This document shows positions 34,964 through 45,262 of a DNA stretch of 64,000 nt, piece after piece. The translations under genes were made by a program, and so were the position numbers. The DNA comes from Phenylobacterium hankyongense. Lineage in GTDB: Bacteria > Pseudomonadota > Alphaproteobacteria > Caulobacterales > Caulobacteraceae. The stretch spans positions 480,001-544,000 of the forward strand of contig NZ_QFYP01000001.1 in assembly GCF_003254505.1 (NCBI RefSeq), in the 5' to 3' direction. Below the pieces are notes generated by a model that made no database searches, had not been told where the DNA came from, and saw only the letters and a list, made by a program, of their open reading frames with translations. Each line of letters opens with the position of its first letter. Position 1 is the stretch's first letter.

Positions 34964-36397
34964 TCAGTCCAGGGCCGCCAGCATGTCATGGGCGAACCTG
35001 GCCTCGTCGAAGCGCGCGCCGCCCGCCTTGTCGAACCCCCGCCTGACGATCACCACCCTGCGGGAGGGCACGATGAAGACAAACTGCCCGCGGTTCCCGT
35101 TCATGACGTAGGTCCCCTCCGGCAGGCCCTGGCGCGGGCCGTAGAGCCAGAAGAACGCGCCGTAGCCCGGCGCGCCGCTGGCGACGTTCTCCGGCTGGGC
35201 GGGCGCCGGCGTGGCGACGAATTTCGACCAGCCCTGCGGGAGCAGGCGCTCGCCCTTCCAGACGCCGTCGTCCAGGTAGAGCAGGCCCAGCCGTGCGAGG
35301 TCGCGGGCGGTGGTCCACACCTGGCTGGAGAGGATGTAGTTCCCCTGCCAGTCGGTCTCCGGCGTGGTGTGTCTCATACCGATCCGCCACAGCACCTCGG
35401 TGAACGGGAACTCCAGCGCCCGCCGGTCGTCGCCGATGGCGGTCCGCACGCTGAGCGCCGCCAGGAGGGTGTCGTTGTTGGCGTAGCGCCAGCGGCTGCC
35501 GGGTTCGGCTTCGAGGGCCATGGCCGTGGCCTGCTGCATGACCGAGCCGCCGCCCACATAGACCTCGTCCGTGCGGTTGCCGGGGCCGTCGGTCCACAGC
35601 CCGCTGCCCATGTGCATCAGCTGGGCCAGGGTGATTTTGCCGCGGGGATCGCCGGGCGCGCGCCACTCGGGCACGTTGGCCGGCGCCTCCACCTGCACGA
35701 GCCGGTGCTGGACCGCGCGGCCGATGACGGTGGCGGTCAGGCTCTTCCCCGCCGACCAGGTGCGCTGCGGCGTGTGCAGGTCGTAGCCGGGACGGTAGCG
35801 TTCGGCGACGATGCGGCCGTCGCGCACCACCAGCACCGCCGTGGTTTCCGTGCCCGCCCCGTAAGTCGCATGGTCGAAGGCCTTGCCCAGCGCCGCGTCG
35901 AGGGCCGCGGCGGTGGCGGGCGGTGGCGTGGCGAGCGCGTTGCGGTCCCCGTCCGGCCAGGCGCGGGCGTCCGGATCGCCGGCCGGCGGCCGGACCTCCA
36001 GCCGGGGCAGCCGCGCGATCGCGTCGGGCCCCGCGCCGATCGGCAGCTGGCTGCAGCCCAGGCCGGACCGCCAGGCGGCGATGCGCGGCGGCAGGCGCGT
36101 GTCGAAGGCGACGCTGACGGTCTTGGCGGTCCGGTCCACCTGGGCCGGCAGGGTGCGCACCAGGGCCTGGTATTCGGGATAGATGCCCTCCAGGTCGTCG
36201 GCCGCCACCTGCGCCTCGCTCTGGCCGGCGTTGAAGATGCCGCTGCACAGGAACGCCGCCTTGTAGCCGGCCGCCAGCGCGCGGGCATGGGGCTCCGGCG
36301 CGGCCGCGGCCAGCAGGGGCGCTGCCGCCAGCAACGCGGCGGCGGCGGCGGCGCGCACGCGGTTCTTGCGGACAAGCGGAGCCAGCGGCTCGGACAT
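34964..36397 (-). CDS. Serine hydrolase, beta-lactamase family (class C-like)
   Basis: A 477-residue precursor with a signal sequence following MSEPLAPLVRKNRVRAAAAA. The penicillin-binding fold motifs are the SxxK (TWSAGKSLTATVIG) and a tyrosine motif (WRYANNDTLLAA). Its N-terminal 170 residues are additional to the catalytic domain. It is more probably an esterase or peptidase of this fold than a true beta-lactamase. Same strand as the 2-hydroxyacid dehydrogenase, 85 bp upstream of it. Confidence 0.88.
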   Translation of the reverse strand: MSEPLAPLVRKNRVRAAAAAALLAAAPLLAAAAPEPHARALAAGYKAAFLCSGIFNAGQSEAQVAADDLEGIYPEYQALVRTLPAQVDRTAKTVSVAFDTRLPPRIAAWRSGLGCSQLPIGAGPDAIARLPRLEVRPPAGDPDARAWPDGDRNALATPPPATAAALDAALGKAFDHATYGAGTETTAVLVVRDGRIVAERYRPGYDLHTPQRTWSAGKSLTATVIGRAVQHRLVQVEAPANVPEWRAPGDPRGKITLAQLMHMGSGLWTDGPGNRTDEVYVGGGSVMQQATAMALEAEPGSRWRYANNDTLLAALSVRTAIGDDRRALEFPFTEVLWRIGMRHTTPETDWQGNYILSSQVWTTARDLARLGLLYLDDGVWKGERLLPQGWSKFVATPAPAQPENVASGAPGYGAFFWLYGPRQGLPEGTYVMNGNRGQFVFIVPSRRVVIVRRGFDKAGGARFDEARFAHDMLAALD

Positions 36398-36497
36398 CGG
36401 GGTTCCCTCACATCACGGCGTCGAGCCTTGTATAGCGAAGCTCGCGCTGAAACGTCAGGGCGCCCGGGCGCGCGCGACGCCCGCGGCCATCTCCCCC

Positions 36498-37103
36498 TCA
36501 GTGCGGGCGCGCGCCGGGCTGTTCTGGGCGACCGGCCTGGGCGCCGCGGCCGGCGTGGCGGCCTTCGGCGAACTCCTCGATCATCTTGGCGCAGAAGGCC
36601 GGCAGGTCGTCGGGCTTGCGCGAGGTGACCAGGCCGCGGTCGACCACCACCTCCTCGTCGACCCAATCGGCGCCGGCGTTGCGCAGGTCGACCTCCAGCG
36701 ATGGCCAGGAGGTCACCCGGCGGCCCCGCACGCCCTCGGCGTTGATCAGCGTCCACGGGCCGTGGCAGATGGCGGCGATCGGCCTGTCGGCCTCCACGAA
36801 GGCGCGGATGAACTCGATGGCCCTGGGCACGAGCCGCAGCTGGTCGGGGTTGATGACCCCGCCCGGCAGCACGAGGGCGTCATAGTCGTCGGCGTCGGCC
36901 TGGGAGAGATCGCGGTCGACCCCCACCTTCCCGCCCTTGTCGAAGTGGTTGTAGCCCTGGATCTCGCCGCGCTTGGGCGACACGATCTCCACCTGGGCGC
37001 CGGCGGCGCGCAGCGCCTCCACGGGCCTTTCGAGCTCGACCTGTTCGAAGCCGTCGGTCGCCAGGACGGCGATCCGCTTGCCGTGCAGCCGTTCGTTGGC
37101 CAT
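36498..37103 (-). CDS. PfpI/DJ-1 type class I glutamine amidotransferase-like protein
   Basis: A 201-residue protein with AAGGAG 8 nt before the ATG at 37103. The nucleophile elbow is AAICHGPWTLI and the acidic partner DGFEQVELERPVEALR. It resembles the stress-linked YhbO/PfpI subgroup, which includes deglycase and chaperone-like members. A GGAAC...CGGTT promoter-like element is upstream. The C-terminus has a 25-residue Gly/Arg/Pro-rich tail. Confidence 0.88.
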   Translation of the reverse strand: MANERLHGKRIAVLATDGFEQVELERPVEALRAAGAQVEIVSPKRGEIQGYNHFDKGGKVGVDRDLSQADADDYDALVLPGGVINPDQLRLVPRAIEFIRAFVEADRPIAAICHGPWTLINAEGVRGRRVTSWPSLEVDLRNAGADWVDEEVVVDRGLVTSRKPDDLPAFCAKMIEEFAEGRHAGRGAQAGRPEQPGARPH

Positions 37104-37145
37104 GGCGTTGTCTCCTTGCTCGGGATCTGTGGGGGATGGGCCGTC

Positions 37146-37171
37146 AACCGCGCGCGTCGCACGGCGGTTCC
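37146..37171 (-). promoter_or_regulatory. Possible EcfG-type promoter for the PfpI gene
   Basis: On the minus strand, GGAAC (37171-37167) is followed after 16-17 nt by CGGTT (37150-37146), close to the GGAAC...CGTT general-stress pattern of alphaproteobacteria. It is about 45 bp upstream of the ATG. The -10 match is imperfect, so this is suggestive only. Confidence 0.4.
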
Positions 37172-37229
37172 GGTCGCTCGCGTTCAACTTTTGAGCCTGG
37201 CGCAACGAAGCCCGACCGTCGTTGGTTAA

Positions 37230-37243
37230 CAACGGCGCCGTTG
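37230..37243. promoter_or_regulatory. Perfect 14-bp palindrome in a divergent intergenic region
   Basis: CAACGGCGCCGTTG lies between the divergent genes starting at 37103 and 37269, 25 bp before the latter's start. A GTTAAC palindrome overlaps its left edge. The position suits an operator acting on the gene at 37269. Confidence 0.4.
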
Positions 37244-37268
37244 ACGGCGTTACGTCAGGGAGATCGCA

Positions 37269-37808
37269 ATGAAGATGTTCGTGCTGGCCGCTGGCGCGGC
37301 CGCCATGGCGCTCACCGCCGCCTCGGCGATGGGAGCGACCAAGAAGCATACCGCGAGGCACGGTTCCGCGGCCATGATGTCGGGTCCGTCCCAGCCCATT
37401 CCGTACGCCCAGCTCGACGCGTACCTGAAGGCCTCGCCCAAACAGCGCATGGCCCGCAACTGGTGGTCCGGTTCCGACATGGCCGCCGGCGCCTCCACCG
37501 GCACGACCGCCAACACCGCGGCGAGCACCACCGCCGGCTCCGACGTGACCGGGTCCGGCGCCGCCGGGTCGGCCCCGGGCGCCAGCAGCCCGAGCGACGC
37601 GACCCCGGGCGTCGGGACCAGCCCCTCCGGCTCCACGACCTCCGGCTCGATGACGCCCGGCGCCGCGCCCTCCGGCGCGGTCAACGACGGCTCGACGAGC
37701 CCCAATCCGGGCGCAAGCTCGATGCCCAATTCCGGCGCGGGCGCGGCCGGGACCACGGCCACGCCGGGCTCCACGACGGGTTCGACCACCACCCCGCCGC
37801 CGCGCTAG
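37269..37808 (+). CDS. Secreted low-complexity Ser/Thr/Gly/Pro-rich protein
   Basis: A 179-residue precursor with GGGAG upstream of the ATG at 37269. Signal peptide MKMFVLAAGAAAMALTAASAMG. A short basic and tyrosine-bearing segment (QPIPYAQLDAYLKASPKQRM) is followed by about 105 residues of Gly/Ala/Ser/Thr/Pro repeats such as SSPSDATPGVGTSPSGSTTS. The composition is typical of an extended, possibly surface-associated, tail. No family recognised. Confidence 0.72.
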   Translation: MKMFVLAAGAAAMALTAASAMGATKKHTARHGSAAMMSGPSQPIPYAQLDAYLKASPKQRMARNWWSGSDMAAGASTGTTANTAASTTAGSDVTGSGAAGSAPGASSPSDATPGVGTSPSGSTTSGSMTPGAAPSGAVNDGSTSPNPGASSMPNSGAGAAGTTATPGSTTGSTTTPPPR

Positions 37809-37821
37809 GCGACGGGTCCAG

Positions 37822-37846
37822 GCCGCCTCCCGCCCGGGGAGGCGGC
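37822..37846. terminator. Bidirectional hairpin between convergent genes
   Basis: A perfect 9-bp stem (GCCGCCTCC against GGAGGCGGC) with a 7-nt loop sits between the stop codons of the genes at 37808 and 37854. No T-run follows on either side. Confidence 0.5.
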
Positions 37847-37853
37847 TCCCACC

Positions 37854-39518
<1,665 letters not shown>

Positions 39519-39624
39519 GGGGCGTTCGCACTCGCTGTCTCGGAAATCGGGGAATTCGCGCACGCAGATAGCGGCCGCATGGTCCTGGCGCAACGGCGCG
39601 CGGCGCTTTGCCCTCGCAACGGCC

Positions 39625-39649
39625 GGAACCGGCGGTTGCCTTTTGCGTA
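39625..39649 (+). promoter_or_regulatory. EcfG-type general stress promoter of csbD
   Basis: GGAAC at 39625-39629 is followed 16 nt later by CGTA at 39646-39649, matching the alphaproteobacterial EcfG/SigT pattern (GGAAC, 15-17 nt, CGTT) with one difference. It is 52 bp before the csbD start. CsbD-like genes are frequent members of the EcfG regulon, which supports the call. Confidence 0.7.
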
Positions 39650-39701
39650 GTGTTTCCAACGCGGGCGCATCGCCCGCCGTGACACGCGAAGGAGTGTTCC
39701 T

Positions 39702-39884
39702 ATGCACAAGGATCAGATGAAGGGCGCCGCCAAGGACGCCAAGGGTTCGGTCAAGGAAGCCGCCGGCAAGGCCACGGGCAACGAGCGCCTGGAAGCCGAA
39801 GGCGCCGCCGACCGCGTGGCCGGCAAGGTCCAGAAGGGCGTCGGCAACCTGAAGGACGCCGCCCGGGACGCCCTCAAGCACTAG
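39702..39884 (+). CDS. CsbD family stress protein
   Basis: A 60-residue protein starting [20 protein letters not shown], with AAGGAG about 8 nt upstream. The CsbD pattern of repeated A/G/K/D residues ([35 protein letters not shown]) is clear. CsbD-like proteins are small hydrophilic stress proteins induced by desiccation or stationary phase; the molecular function is unknown. Promoter is EcfG-like. Confidence 0.9.
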   Translation: MHKDQMKGAAKDAKGSVKEAAGKATGNERLEAEGAADRVAGKVQKGVGNLKDAARDALKH

Positions 39885-39980
39885 ACGGCGGCTCGAGTGA
39901 GCCCCCGCCTCCCCGAGCGGCGGCGACGGCGTCCCCAACGGTGCGCCATCCCCCACTGGCGAGGGTGAACTTTGCGAGGC

Positions 39981-40010
39981 CAAGGGCTGCGCTGCGAGGC
40001 GCGGCCCTTG
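39981..40010. terminator. Hairpin between csbD and the convergent transporter-like gene
   Basis: A 12-bp stem (CAAGGGCTGCGC against GCGCGGCCCTTG, one mismatch) followed by TTGTTGCG lies in the 142-bp gap between the two stop codons. Reasonable transcription stop for csbD and possibly for the opposite gene. Confidence 0.55.
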
Positions 40011-40026
40011 TTGCGTCCGGGCCCCG

Positions 40027-40902
40027 CTAGAACCGCCGCGCCACGCCGACGTAGAGCTCGACGTCCGGGGTGTTGCGGTTGAGCCCGGCGTTGACGCCGG
40101 CGTCCAGCTGCAGGTCGGGCGTCGCCGCCGGCGTCCAGGCCGCGGTCGCGTCCAGGCTGGCCATGGTGGTGGTCGCCGCCGGGTCCTCGTCGACGCCGCC
40201 CCAGACCTCCAGGCCGACGTTGGCCGGTCCGAAAGCGTGGCTGATTCCGAACGCCCCCGACCAGGCCACATGCGTGCCGCCGCCGGCCGCATTGCGGACT
40301 ACCGCGACTTCCGGCGTGAAGCCGAACGACACATCCTTGATCAGCGGCCCCGACATCGGCAGCAGCAGGCCGCCCTGCCAGCCGCCCGCACCCTGTCCAT
40401 GCGTGCCGGTCGGCGCGGTGACGAAGGGCTCCAGCGAGACCGCCAGGCCATCCTTGTCCGGATCGGTCAGCGCGGTGCGAAATCCGAGGCTGAGGTCGCC
40501 CACGCCGGCCTGCCGCGACCGGACGCCGGCCGTCTCGGTGCGCTGGATCGACCACGGCGTCCAGCCGATCTCCACCTCGGTGCGCCGGCTGATGCCGGTC
40601 CGCAGCTCGAACTGGCCCAGCGTGTAGGCGTCGTCATGCTGACCCGCCTGCCGCTGGAAGGCGGCGTCGACCAGCCCGACCTCGACCTGCAGCCGGCCCA
40701 CGTCGACGATGCAGGGCGGCGTGGCCTTCCCCGGCCGGTCGGCGCAGAGCGGCCGGGCCCCCGGATTGGCGGACTCGGGGCTGGTGGCCTCAGGGGCGGC
40801 CGCCTGGGCCTTGGCGGCTGCGGAAAAGGTGGCGGAGGCCAGCAGGCCCAACGCCAGAGCGCGCGCCGCGCGCGGCCAGGAAATCCAGGACGTCACCGCC
40901 AC
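40027..40902 (-). CDS. Outer-membrane beta-barrel, transporter-like (MetA-pathway/phenol-degradation type)
   Basis: A 291-residue precursor with signal peptide ending near SAAAKAQA. The mature protein is predominantly amphipathic beta strands, for example [20 protein letters not shown] and [20 protein letters not shown]. It ends in phenylalanine (VGVARRF), the outer membrane insertion signal. Annotated relatives are called 'transporter', with no proven substrate. It is 3 nt downstream of the response regulator gene, so it may belong to that operon. Confidence 0.75.
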   Translation of the reverse strand: MAVTSWISWPRAARALALGLLASATFSAAAKAQAAAPEATSPESANPGARPLCADRPGKATPPCIVDVGRLQVEVGLVDAAFQRQAGQHDDAYTLGQFELRTGISRRTEVEIGWTPWSIQRTETAGVRSRQAGVGDLSLGFRTALTDPDKDGLAVSLEPFVTAPTGTHGQGAGGWQGGLLLPMSGPLIKDVSFGFTPEVAVVRNAAGGGTHVAWSGAFGISHAFGPANVGLEVWGGVDEDPAATTTMASLDATAAWTPAATPDLQLDAGVNAGLNRNTPDVELYVGVARRF

Positions 40903-40905
40903 TCC

Positions 40906-41598
40906 TCAGATCTGCGCCAGCCGGTAACCCACGCCCGGCTCGCTCACCAGCAGCGGCGCGCCATCGACGTCGCCCAGCTTCTGGCGCAACTGGCCTACGT
41001 AAACCCTAAGATACTGGATATCGGCGGCCTCGCTGCCCCAGACGGTGCGCAGCAGCTCCTTGTGCCCGACCGTCCGGCCGAGGTTCACCGCCAGCTCGCT
41101 CAGCAGGTCATAGGCCTTGGGCGACAGCTTCAGCGGCTGGCCGGCCTTGGTGACCAGCCGCAGGCCCAGGTCGATCTCCAGGTCGCCGGTGCGCAGCCGC
41201 GGCGCCGAGCCCCGCGCCTGCACCCCGTGCCGCAGGCCGGCGCGCAGCCGGGCCAGCAGCTCCTCCACGCCGAACGGCTTCTGCACATAGTCGTCCGCCC
41301 CCAGGTCGAGGGCCTCCACCTTCATGGCCTCGGCGTCACGCGCGGACAGCACCACGATCGGCGTGGTTCCCTTTGCGCGGAGTTCGGCGATCACCGTGAG
41401 GCCGTCGCGGTCGGGCAGGCCGAGGTCGAGCAGCACCAGGTCCGGCGCATAGTGGGCGTACCAGCGCAGGCCCTCGGCGGCTGTCCGGGCGGTCACCGGC
41501 CGGTAGCCCGCGGCCCGCAGGGTGGCCGCCAGGGCGGCGTTGAGGCTGGCGTCGTCCTCGATCACCAGCACCGTCGCCGGATCGGCCGCCGCGCTCAT
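40906..41598 (-). CDS. Response regulator, KdpE-like (OmpR family)
   Basis: A 230-residue protein. The receiver domain has the phosphoacceptor Asp in LVLLDLGLPDRDG and the conserved Lys in VQKPFGVEEL. The winged helix follows (LSPKAYDLLSELAVNLGRTV, YLRVYVGQLRQKLG). Its ATG overlaps the stop of the sensor kinase gene, a normal kdpD-kdpE layout. It probably controls genes for potassium balance, as the kup transporter is next door. Confidence 0.88.
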   Translation of the reverse strand: MSAAADPATVLVIEDDASLNAALAATLRAAGYRPVTARTAAEGLRWYAHYAPDLVLLDLGLPDRDGLTVIAELRAKGTTPIVVLSARDAEAMKVEALDLGADDYVQKPFGVEELLARLRAGLRHGVQARGSAPRLRTGDLEIDLGLRLVTKAGQPLKLSPKAYDLLSELAVNLGRTVGHKELLRTVWGSEAADIQYLRVYVGQLRQKLGDVDGAPLLVSEPGVGYRLAQI

Positions 41599-43133
41599 GC
41601 GCGTTCCAGGCTCGCCGTCGCCAGCGGCGCGGACAGCCGCACCCGCGCGCCGTGCCGGTCGGCGCGGTTGCCGGCCTCAACCCGCCCGCCCTGCGCCTCC
41701 AGGAAGCCGCGGGCGATCGCCAGGCCCAGTCCTGTGCCGGGCGGCCGGCCGTCGCCGGAGACTCCGCGGGTGAACTTCTCGAACAGCCGCTCCACCGGTT
41801 CCGGCAGGCCGGGCCCCTCGTCCAGCACCTCGATCCAGCCCGCGTCGCGGTCGACGCCGGCGCGCACCCGGATGGTCGAGCCGGCGGGGGCGTACTTGCC
41901 GGCGTTCTCCAGCACATTGCCGAGCGCGCTCTCGAACAGCGAGGCGTCGACCATCAGCGGCGCGGCGGCGGTCTTCACCTCGTTCACCACCCGGCGGCCG
42001 GCCAGCGCCTGCGCGGCGCGTCCCAGCGCTTCGAGCACCAGCTCCGCAGGCGTGACCGGCGCCGTCCGCACGGCCACCCCGCCGGCCTGCAGCCGGTTCA
42101 TGTCCAAAAGGTTGCCGACCATGGCGCTCAGCCTGGCGGTCTCCGCCTCGGCCAGCGCCAGCAGCTCCGCGCGGGTCTTCGCATCGTGGCTCTTGCTGAA
42201 TTTCTGCAGGCTCTGGAGGGTGAAGAGCACGGTGGACAGCGGGGTCTTCAGGTCGTGGGACACGGCCGCCAGCAGGTCGGCCTTCAGCCGCTCCCCGGCC
42301 ATCTCGACCCGCGTCTCCATGGCCTGGGCGGCCAGCGTTTCCCGCTCCAGCGCCACCGAGAGGTAGCCGCCGACCACCTCCACCAGCCGCTCCGGCGAGT
42401 CCGGCCGGCCGGCCTCGCGGCCGGAAAGCTTCACCCCGATCACCGCCTGGCTGCCGTGCCGCGCCGCCACCGGCCAGAAGTCGAAGACCGCCGCCTCCAC
42501 CGGATAGGCCCCGCCGCGGGTCGGCAGGCGGGAGGCGAGCGCCCAGCGGGCGGCCTCTTCGTCGGCGGCCGACAGCGTCGCGCCGCCCGCCAGGGCGGGA
42601 GGCTGGAGGTCGTCGTCGGATTCCAAGAACACGGCCGCAGGCGCGGTGAACAGGCGCGCCAGCGCCCCGGCGCAGGCCTCGGCGATGGCCGCACGGTCGG
42701 CGGAGCCCACCAGGGTGCGGGCCAGCGCCTGCAGGGCGGCGGCCTGGTCGGCCGCCTCCCAGGCCTGCAGCGCGCGCCGGCGCGACTGGGCGGCGACGGC
42801 GCTGACGATGGCGGCAGTGATCAGCAGCAGCGCCAGCGCCAGGACATTGGCCGGGTCGGCCACGTGGAAGCTGTAGCGAGGCGCGATCAGGAAGAAGTTG
42901 AACGCCGTCACGCCCGCCAGCGCGGCGAGCAGCGACGGCCCCCAGCCGACGCTCACGGCGCAGATCACCACCGGCAGCACGAAGATCAGCGACAGGTTGG
43001 GGATGTCGGCCAGCTGGTCGACGACCACCGCGGCCAGCGTCGTGGCGGCCACCAGCAGCAGCGAGAGGGCATAGCCGGCGGCCGGCGCCACCGAGGGGCG
43101 ACGCTGGGGTCGCAGCTCGTCGGTCAGGCTCAT
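41595..43133 (-). CDS. KdpD-like sensor histidine kinase lacking the N-terminal KdpD/Usp domains
   Basis: A 512-residue kinase starting at 43133 (AAGGAG, 7 nt). It opens with the four-helix DUF4118-type membrane domain (LSLIFVLPVVICAVSVGWGP), then a GAF-like region (residues about 150-270), HisKA (AVSHDLKTPLSTVLFTLQSL) and HATPase (GNVLENAGKYAPAGSTI, GTGLGLAIARGFLEAQGG). Full KdpD has about 400 extra N-terminal residues that are absent here. No kdpFABC pump genes are in the window. Divergent from kup. Confidence 0.88.
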   Translation of the reverse strand: MSLTDELRPQRRPSVAPAAGYALSLLLVAATTLAAVVVDQLADIPNLSLIFVLPVVICAVSVGWGPSLLAALAGVTAFNFFLIAPRYSFHVADPANVLALALLLITAAIVSAVAAQSRRRALQAWEAADQAAALQALARTLVGSADRAAIAEACAGALARLFTAPAAVFLESDDDLQPPALAGGATLSAADEEAARWALASRLPTRGGAYPVEAAVFDFWPVAARHGSQAVIGVKLSGREAGRPDSPERLVEVVGGYLSVALERETLAAQAMETRVEMAGERLKADLLAAVSHDLKTPLSTVLFTLQSLQKFSKSHDAKTRAELLALAEAETARLSAMVGNLLDMNRLQAGGVAVRTAPVTPAELVLEALGRAAQALAGRRVVNEVKTAAAPLMVDASLFESALGNVLENAGKYAPAGSTIRVRAGVDRDAGWIEVLDEGPGLPEPVERLFEKFTRGVSGDGRPPGTGLGLAIARGFLEAQGGRVEAGNRADRHGARVRLSAPLATASLERA

Positions 43134-43213
43134 GACACGCTCCTTCGGCGCAGCTCCGCCGCGAAAGAAGGCCCGCCGATCCCCGCCGCGCAAGGCCTCG
43201 TGGGCGCCAGGCC

Positions 43214-43280
43214 CCGACAACCATATGGGATTTTTATGCCGTCCGGCGTGACAAGACGGTCCGACAACCCTGCGGGATTT
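43214..43280. promoter_or_regulatory. Direct-repeat pair in the kup / kdpD intergenic region
   Basis: Two 20-bp copies beginning CCGACAACC and ending GGGATTT lie at 43214-43233 and 43261-43280, matching at 17 of 20 positions, with starts 47 bp apart. They sit between the divergent kup and kdpD genes, ahead of the preferred kup start. Possible regulator-binding sites; not tested. Confidence 0.45.
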
Positions 43281-43289
43281 GCGCCCTTC

Positions 43290-45197
43290 ATGTCCGTCAC
43301 CACAGCCGACACCGCCCATGCCCCTGCGCCGTCGCTGCGCGGCTTCCTTGGTCTGGCGGTGGGATCCGCGGGCGTGGTCTACGGCGACATCGGCACCAGC
43401 CCGCTCTACGCCTTCAAGGAATCCATCGCCCACCTGAGGCGCGCTGGCGGCCAGGTGGCGAGCGCCGACGTCATCGGGGTGATCTCGCTGATGTTCTGGA
43501 CCCTGATGGTGATCTGCACCGTCAAATACGTCCTGATCCTCACCCGCTTCGACAATCGCGGCGAAGGCGGCACGCTGTCGCTGATGGCGCTGGTGCAGCG
43601 CGCCGGCGGCCGGGGCGCGCAGCTGATCGTGCTGATCGGCATGCTGGGCGCAGGCCTGTTCTTCGGCGACGCCGTGCTGACGCCGGCCATCTCGGTGCTG
43701 TCGGCGGTGGAGGGCCTGGAGGTGATCCACGGTCTGGGCGGCCGGATCGACCCGTTCGTGGTGCCGATCGCGCTGGCGGTGCTGGTCGGCCTGTTCGTGG
43801 TCCAGAAGCGCGGCACCGGCGGCATCGGGCGCTGGTTCGGGCCGGTCTGCCTGGTGTGGTTCGCCACCCTCGCCCTGCTGGGGCTGACCGCCATCGTCCG
43901 CGCACCCCAGATCCTGCAGGCGCTCAACCCGATCCATGGCCTGGCGATCTTCCAGCGCCACCCGGTGCTCTCCCCGGCCGTGCTGGGGTCGGTGTTCCTG
44001 ACCGTCACCGGCGCCGAGGCGCTCTACGCCGACATGGGCCACTTCGGCCGCAAGCCGATCCAGGCCACCTGGCTGGCCCTGGTCTTCCCCTGCCTGACGC
44101 TGAACTACCTGGGCCAGGGCGCCCTGGTGCTGAAGGACGCGCACGCCGCCGAGAACCCGTTCTTCTTCATGGCGCCGGACTGGTTCCAGCTGCCGCTGGT
44201 GGTGCTGGCGACCGCCGCCACCGTCATCGCCAGCCAGGCGGTGATCTCCGGCGCCTTCTCGATGACCCAGCAGGCGGTGCAGCTCGGCCTCCTGCCGCGC
44301 ATGTCCCTGCGGCCCACCTCCGAGGAGCACGCGGGCCAGATCTATGCGCCGCAGATCAACTGGATCCTGATGCTGGGGGTCGCCGCCCTGGTGCTCGGCT
44401 TCGGCTCGTCCAGCGCGTTGGCCAGCGCCTATGGCATCTCGGTCGTGGGCGCGATGATCACCTCGTCCATCCTCGCCGTGGTGGCGATCCACCGGCTGAA
44501 GAAGCGTCCGATCTGGCAGGCCCTGCTGGCGTTCTCGCCCTTCCTCCTGATCGAGACCGCCTTCCTGCTGGCGAACCTGCTCAAGGTGATGCACGGCGGC
44601 TACGTGCCGCTGCTGATCGCCGCCGCCCTGATCCTCGTCATGTGGACCTGGATGCGCGGCACGGCTCACCTGCTTCGCGCCGAGCAGACCGACCTGACGC
44701 TCGCCGACATCCTGCCCATGCTGACCTCGCGGCCGCCGATGCGGGCCCGCGGCACGGCCGTCTTCCTCACCGCCGATCCGGGCAAGGTCCCCGCCTCGCT
44801 GATGCACAACCTCAAGCACAACCAGGTGCTGCACGAGCAGGTGGTGCTGCTGACCGTGCGCAGCCTGCGCCGCCCGCGGGTCCCCGACGCCGAGCGCGTG
44901 GAGGTCTGCGACCTGGCCCCCGGCTTCAAGTCCATGGTGCTGAGCTACGGCTACATGGAGAGCCCGAACATCGCCAAGGGCGTGGCCCTGGCGCGCGCCA
45001 AGGGGCTGAAGCTGGACATCATGCGCACCTCCTTCTTCCTCAGCCGGCGCACGATCATCTCGCGCCGCACCGTGGGCCTGGCGCACCTGCAGGACATGCT
45101 GTTCGTGTTCCTGATGCGCAACGCGGTCCGCGCCGCCGACTTCTTCCAGATCCCGCCGTCGCGGGTGGTCGAACTCGGCACCCAGGTGACGTTCTAG
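43290..45197 (+). CDS. kup: Potassium uptake protein Kup (TrkD)
   Basis: A 635-residue protein if the ATG at 43290 is used; an upstream ATG at 43236 (GGGA 5 nt before it) would add 18 residues. The Kup fold is recognisable from VVYGDIGTSPLYAFKES, NRGEGGTLSLMALVQRAGG and GLFFGDAVLTPAISVLSAVEG. About twelve membrane helices are followed by a cytoplasmic tail (LRRPRVPDAERVEVCDLAPG). It imports K+ at low affinity with protons. The neighbouring KdpDE-like system suggests joint K+ regulation. Confidence 0.93.
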   Translation: MSVTTADTAHAPAPSLRGFLGLAVGSAGVVYGDIGTSPLYAFKESIAHLRRAGGQVASADVIGVISLMFWTLMVICTVKYVLILTRFDNRGEGGTLSLMALVQRAGGRGAQLIVLIGMLGAGLFFGDAVLTPAISVLSAVEGLEVIHGLGGRIDPFVVPIALAVLVGLFVVQKRGTGGIGRWFGPVCLVWFATLALLGLTAIVRAPQILQALNPIHGLAIFQRHPVLSPAVLGSVFLTVTGAEALYADMGHFGRKPIQATWLALVFPCLTLNYLGQGALVLKDAHAAENPFFFMAPDWFQLPLVVLATAATVIASQAVISGAFSMTQQAVQLGLLPRMSLRPTSEEHAGQIYAPQINWILMLGVAALVLGFGSSSALASAYGISVVGAMITSSILAVVAIHRLKKRPIWQALLAFSPFLLIETAFLLANLLKVMHGGYVPLLIAAALILVMWTWMRGTAHLLRAEQTDLTLADILPMLTSRPPMRARGTAVFLTADPGKVPASLMHNLKHNQVLHEQVVLLTVRSLRRPRVPDAERVEVCDLAPGFKSMVLSYGYMESPNIAKGVALARAKGLKLDIMRTSFFLSRRTIISRRTVGLAHLQDMLFVFLMRNAVRAADFFQIPPSRVVELGTQVTF

Positions 45198-45262
45198 GGT
45201 CGCCTCCGCGCTGGCGCGGCCCCGCGATCGGCCTCTAGACTGGCCGAGACCAGGGGGGCCGC

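Noticed and set aside
34964..36397. Antibiotic resistance beta-lactamase
   Set aside because: It has SxxK and a tyrosine motif of the fold, but is long with an unrelated N-terminal part, so a peptidase or esterase is at least as likely.
41595..45086. Extension of the KdpD-like kinase to about 1160 residues
   Set aside because: The extra N-terminal part would be antisense to kup. It does not resemble the KdpD or Usp domains that are missing, and a good ribosome site precedes the ATG at 43133.
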